A stretch of 64,000 nt of DNA, from positions 1,054,001 to 1,118,000 of the forward strand of contig NZ_JBHUNX010000001.1 of assembly GCF_042685645.1 (NCBI RefSeq). The letters run 5' to 3'. The position numbers were made by a program, and so were the translations under genes. Position 1 is the first letter of the stretch. Every line of letters starts with the position of its first letter. The stretch is from Salininema proteolyticum (GTDB taxonomy: Bacteria; Actinomycetota; Actinomycetes; Mycobacteriales; Micromonosporaceae). Shown here in pieces: positions 61,009 to 64,000 of the stretch. Below the pieces are notes generated by a model. That model searched no databases and was not told the DNA's origin. It saw only the letters and a list, made by a program, of their open reading frames with translations.

Positions 61009-61989
61009 TCAGGCCGCTGTTGACGGCACGTAACCCAGGTTTTTGTCCACGACGTTCTGCAACGGCCGGCCCGCGCGCCATAGGTCGAAGTTCTCGGCGA
61101 ACCTTTCGACGAGGACGCTGCGCCAGCCGACGGCGTCGCCGGACATATGCGGCGACACGAGCACGTTCTCCATGCGCCAGAGCGGGCTGTCGGCCGGAAG
61201 CGGTTCGGTGTCGAACACGTCGAGGGCGGCGCCCGCGATCTCGTTCGCGCGCAGCGCGGCGATCAGGTCTTCGGTGACCACCAGTTCGCCGCGGCCGACG
61301 TTGATGAAGCGGGCGCCGGTCTTCATCGCGGCGAAGGCCCGCGAGTCGAAGACGCCCTTGGTCTGTTCGGTCAGCGGGGCGACCGCCACCACGTAGTCGG
61401 CTCCGGGCAGGCGACTGAGCAGCGCCGTCGACGGATGCACGACGCCGAAGTCCGGATCGTCGGTGCGCGCGGTGCGGCCGATGCCGGTGACCCGCATTCC
61501 CGCGGCGCGCAGCATTCGGGCGATGGCCCTGCCGATCGGGCCGGTGCCCATGACCATCGCGTGCCGCCCCTCGACGCGTTCGGTCTCCCGGTGCAGCCAC
61601 CGGGCCTCGTCCTGCAGTCGCAGGGAGCGTGCGAAGTCCTTGGCGAAGGCGAGCACGGCGCCGAGGACGTACTCGGAGATCGGGGCGTCGAAGACTCCGC
61701 GGGAGTTGGTGAGCACCACGTCGCTGTCCCTCATGCCGGGGAAGATGACCGGGTCCACCCCGGCGCTGGCTATGTGCACCCAGCTCAGCCTGTCCGCGGC
61801 ATGCCAGGCGCCGGGCACCGCGGTGGAGAGGAAGTCGTAGACGAACAGCACGTCGGCACCGGTCAGGGCGTCGGCCAGGCCGTCGTCGTCGGTGTAGCGT
61901 ACCGTCGCGGACCGCTCGATGCGTTCCATGCCGTCGGGCGGTTGATCGCCGCATAGAACCGTTATCGCCGGAGAATCCTCGCCGAACAT
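61009..61989 (-). CDS. D-2-hydroxyacid dehydrogenase family protein
   Basis: A 326-residue NAD(P)-dependent enzyme. The Rossmann motif is HAMVMGTGPIGRAIARMLRAAGM (about 145-167); catalytic Arg is in INVGRGELVV, Glu follows in DVFDTEPLP, and the catalytic His is in VSPHMSG. It fits the phosphoglycerate/hydroxypyruvate reductase-like branch. A strong promoter (61997-62025) puts transcription start at about 61990, so ATG 61989 is a leaderless start; ATG 61998 upstream is less likely. It is the first gene of the minus-strand catabolic unit with the amidase. Confidence 0.87.
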   Translation of the reverse strand: MFGEDSPAITVLCGDQPPDGMERIERSATVRYTDDDGLADALTGADVLFVYDFLSTAVPGAWHAADRLSWVHIASAGVDPVIFPGMRDSDVVLTNSRGVFDAPISEYVLGAVLAFAKDFARSLRLQDEARWLHRETERVEGRHAMVMGTGPIGRAIARMLRAAGMRVTGIGRTARTDDPDFGVVHPSTALLSRLPGADYVVAVAPLTEQTKGVFDSRAFAAMKTGARFINVGRGELVVTEDLIAALRANEIAGAALDVFDTEPLPADSPLWRMENVLVSPHMSGDAVGWRSVLVERFAENFDLWRAGRPLQNVVDKNLGYVPSTAA

Positions 61990-61996
61990 GTTTGAC

Positions 61997-62030
61997 ATTC
62001 TATGATCTAGTCGTATGATTGTCAACAATC
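61997..62030 (-). promoter_or_regulatory. Promoter overlapped by GntR-like operator (site 1)
   Basis: On the minus strand, TTGACA (62025-62020), 17 bp, TAGAAT (62002-61997) is near-consensus. GATTGT-CA-ACAATC (62017-62030) is a perfect 6-bp dyad that covers the -35. The inner ATTGTCAACAAT matches the FadR-type GntR half-site pattern TNGTNNNACNA. It is almost the same as site 2 at 62846-62859. Confidence 0.75.
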
Positions 62031-62082
62031 CGAGGATTCGCCCCCGGAGGTCACTTCCGTCGAGTTCACCGGAGGCTGTGCC

Positions 62083-62832
62083 TTGGATTTGACTAAACTC
62101 GATTTCCTTGAAGTCGACGGCCCGCTGGCTCAGCGGGGAATCGGCGTGATCGCCCCGTTCGACCTGGCCCTTGAGCGAGAGCTGTGGCGTTGGGTGCCGA
62201 TGGAGGTATCGCTGCACCTGGCGCGAACGCCGTATGATCCGCTGCCTGTCAGCATCGACATGGCCCGGCTGGTCAGCGACAGCAGGCACATCGCCACGGC
62301 CACGCGGGACGTGCTGGCCGTGGAGCCCGAGGTCGTCGCCTACCTGTGCTCGTCGGGCAGCTTCGTCAACGGGGTCGCCTACGAGCGTTCGCTGGTCAAG
62401 GCGATCTGCGACGCCGGCGCGCCGGCCGCGGTGACCACCTCGGGCGCGTTGGCCGAAGTGCTGCAGCAGCTCGACGTCCAGCGGATCTCGGTGCTGACGC
62501 CGTACGACGCCGACTTGACGGCCAAGCTGCACGACTTCCTCGCCGAGCTGGGCGTGGAGACGCTCTCCAGCGATCACCTCGGTCTCGGCGGCGGCATCTG
62601 GAAGGTCGGCTACCGCACCATCGCCGAACGGATCATCGCGGCCGACCATCCCGACGCCGAGGCCATATTCGTCTCGTGCACCAACCTGCCGACGTACGAC
62701 CTGATCGAGCCCCTCGAGTCCGCGCTCGGCAAGCCGGTCCTCACCGCCAACCAGCTCACCATGTGGGCCTCTCTCAAGCGGATGAACCTCCCGAAGGTCG
62801 GCCCGGGGGAGTGGCTGCGCGACGTTACGTGA
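62083..62832 (+). CDS. Asp/Glu racemase-fold enzyme, maleate isomerase-like
   Basis: A 249-residue enzyme of the aspartate/glutamate racemase superfamily, in the maleate isomerase/arylmalonate decarboxylase branch. Both catalytic Cys are present: C89 in VAYLCSSGSFVNG and C199 in FVSCTNLPTYD. The motif ISVLTPYDADLTAKLHDFLAELG falls between. TTG 62083 has GGAGG seven bases upstream. It could isomerise or decarboxylate a small dicarboxylate made by the amidase. It is divergent from the dehydrogenase, sharing the GntR operator region. Confidence 0.87.
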   Translation: MDLTKLDFLEVDGPLAQRGIGVIAPFDLALERELWRWVPMEVSLHLARTPYDPLPVSIDMARLVSDSRHIATATRDVLAVEPEVVAYLCSSGSFVNGVAYERSLVKAICDAGAPAAVTTSGALAEVLQQLDVQRISVLTPYDADLTAKLHDFLAELGVETLSSDHLGLGGGIWKVGYRTIAERIIAADHPDAEAIFVSCTNLPTYDLIEPLESALGKPVLTANQLTMWASLKRMNLPKVGPGEWLRDVT

Positions 62833-62845
62833 AACGATCTTGTAT

Positions 62846-62859
62846 TATTGTCGACAATA
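62846..62859 (+). promoter_or_regulatory. GntR-like operator (site 2)
   Basis: TATTGT-CG-ACAATA is a perfect dyad whose core ATTGTCGACAAT differs from site 1 at a single base, the middle position. It lies in the 42-bp gap before the second racemase-fold gene and its GGAGG site, so it may control an internal promoter or act with site 1. Confidence 0.65.
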
Positions 62860-62874
62860 CAGGTGGAGGAGCTT

Positions 62875-63696
62875 ATGACGACTATCGGCATGGTCTACCC
62901 CGATCACGCGGCCGAGGACGACTACCCGCTCGCGGAAAAGCTGCTCGGCCCCGACCTGAGGCTTCCCGTCGCGCACATCTACGGGACCGATCTGCACGCG
63001 GTCCCCGAACTGCTCGACCTCGGGGCCCCGCACCGGCTGGCCGAAGGCGCGCGGCTGTTGGCCGGACACGACCCGGAGGCCGTCATGTGGGCCTGCACCA
63101 GCGGCAGCTTCGTCTACGGCTGGCAGGGCGCCGCCGAGCAGGTGGCGGGACTGTCCGAGGCGGCGGGCGGGCTGCCCGCCTCGAGCACCTCCTTCGCGTT
63201 CGTGCACGCCGCGCGGGCGCTGCGGGCGCGCAGGGTCGCCGTGGTCGCGAGCTACCCCGGCGACGTCGCCGCGCTGTTCGCGGGGTTCCTCGCCGCGGGA
63301 GGCATAGAGGTCGCCGCGATGTCCAGCCACGACATCGACACCGCCGCCGCGGTCGGCAACATGACCCCGGAGGCCGTCACCGCTCTGGCGATCGAGTACG
63401 ACCGGCCCGGCACCGACGCTCTGCTGGTCCCGGACACCGCGATGCGCACCCTCGCCCTGGTGAACACACTGGAAGAACGCATCGGCAAGCCGGTGCTCAC
63501 CGCCAATCAGGTGACCATCTGGGAAGGCCTGCGCCTGGCGGGGTCGTCGGCGACGTCGGACTCGCTCGGCTCGCTGTTTCGCGTCCCGCCCGGGGAAGCC
63601 GCAGTAGGAGGCGAATTACCATGGACATCGCCGGCATCGAACCGGTCGACCGGGAATCGACGGCGGGCATCATCGCCGACCGGCTCCGCGAAGTGA
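62875..63696 (+). CDS. Second Asp/Glu racemase-fold enzyme, second catalytic Cys replaced
   Basis: A 273-residue paralogue of the previous enzyme. The first Cys is kept (C74 in WACTSGSFVYGW), but the second position reads LLVPDTAMRT, with D187 where the neighbour has Cys in FVSCTNL. Chemistry may be one-Cys, as in arylmalonate decarboxylases or EutA-like proteins. ATG 62875 follows GGAGG. The frame runs 76 bp into the GntR gene, with a poorly conserved, basic tail beyond about residue 245 (GSLFRVPPGE), so a stop may have been lost. ORF extension upstream to 62848 is unnecessary. Confidence 0.82.
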   Translation: MTTIGMVYPDHAAEDDYPLAEKLLGPDLRLPVAHIYGTDLHAVPELLDLGAPHRLAEGARLLAGHDPEAVMWACTSGSFVYGWQGAAEQVAGLSEAAGGLPASSTSFAFVHAARALRARRVAVVASYPGDVAALFAGFLAAGGIEVAAMSSHDIDTAAAVGNMTPEAVTALAIEYDRPGTDALLVPDTAMRTLALVNTLEERIGKPVLTANQVTIWEGLRLAGSSATSDSLGSLFRVPPGEAAVGGELPWTSPASNRSTGNRRRASSPTGSAK

Positions 63697-64000
63697 TCAT
63701 GAACGGCTCGCTGCCGCCGGGAACCCAGCTCGGCGAGGCCGAGCTGGCGCGCCGCTTCAACGTGTCGAGGGGCCCTCTGCGGGAGGCGATGCAGCGGCTG
63801 GTGTCCGAGGGCCTGCTGCGCAGTGAACGGTACCGCGGGCTGTTCGTGATCGACCTCGAACCCGGCGATGTGCGCGACATCTACACCGCGCGCACCGCGA
63901 TCGAACGGGCCGCCGTGATCGAGGTGATGAACGGCGACCGCGAGCGAACGGCCGCGCTCCTCGACGAGGCGGTGTCGGCGATGGTCGCGGCCGCCGAGGA
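63621..64000 (+). CDS. GntR-family (FadR-type) regulator, truncated by window end
   Basis: The first 126 codons are visible. The GntR winged-helix motif is LGEAELARRFNVSRGPLREAMQRLVSEGLLRSERYRGLFV (about 33-72), then FCD-like helices (DVRDIYTARTAIERAAVIEVMNGDRERTAALLDEA). Such proteins bind palindromes of TNGTNNNACNA type and respond to small carboxylates. The two matching palindromes at 62017-62030 and 62846-62859 are probable targets, so it likely represses this catabolic cluster. ATG 63621 follows AGGAGG-like AGTAGGAGGCG. Its C-terminus lies past the window. Confidence 0.9.
   Translation, partial: MDIAGIEPVDRESTAGIIADRLREVIMNGSLPPGTQLGEAELARRFNVSRGPLREAMQRLVSEGLLRSERYRGLFVIDLEPGDVRDIYTARTAIERAAVIEVMNGDRERTAALLDEAVSAMVAAAE

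Overview
The window is high-GC, densely coded DNA with strong third-position GC bias and many GTG/TTG starts, typical of an actinomycete. Several features point to the Streptosporangiales, probably a Nocardiopsis-like organism: a FasR-fabD-fabH-acpP-fabF fatty acid operon, a conservon (sensor kinase, Roadblock, DUF742 and GTPase), DUF3040 and DUF4191 proteins, SARP regulators and WXG100-type secretion substrates. The genus is an inference. No phage, insertion sequence, CRISPR array or rRNA was found. One tRNA gene (Val, anticodon TAC) lies at 59159-59230.

Layout. 1-8.6 kb: secreted GH43 arabinofuranosidase, an MFS exporter coupled to an arylamine N-acetyltransferase, a membrane-anchored receiver protein, DNA polymerase IV and a NarL-type two-component system. 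8.8-17.9 kb: MMPL transporter, DUF3040 and DUF4191 membrane proteins, lipoyl synthase, PurC, asparagine synthetase, SRPBCC and OsmC proteins. 17.9-28.2 kb: an unknown membrane protein, a short SARP, a large AfsR-like SARP-NB-ARC-TPR regulator, and a block of type VII secretion substrate genes with two YbaB-like genes. 28.4-33.6 kb: methyltransferase, PQQ-propeller lipoprotein, peptidoglycan-binding protein, PepSY membrane protein. 33.7-39.1 kb: fatty acid synthesis and thioredoxin. 39.6-42.6 kb: a membrane ferredoxin reductase fusion and a divergent acyl-CoA dehydrogenase. 42.6-49.2 kb: the conservon and an ABC-2 exporter. 49.2-59.0 kb: pyruvate dehydrogenase E1, peroxiredoxin, hydrolase, Pr6Pr protein, a MarR unit and its divergent EamA exporter. 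After the tRNA, 59.6-64 kb: a small-acid catabolic cluster (amidase, 2-hydroxyacid dehydrogenase, two Asp/Glu-racemase-fold enzymes, GntR regulator).

The most interesting signal is regulatory. The two YbaB-like genes that flank the type VII substrate block (starts at 23066 on + and 28182 on -) each have four direct repeats beginning TCTC, spaced exactly 11 bp, just upstream of a likely -10. This is the architecture SARP activators bind, and two SARP genes lie next to the block. The short SARP itself has a two-copy 11-bp repeat upstream. Together this suggests a SARP-controlled type VII effector regulon. A second well-supported circuit is the GntR cluster, where two near-identical 12-14 bp palindromes lie upstream of the catabolic genes.

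Limits: functions were assigned by reading motifs and remembered family sequences, without database searches. Start codons were chosen from ribosome-binding sites, overlaps and family length, and promoters are consensus matches only.
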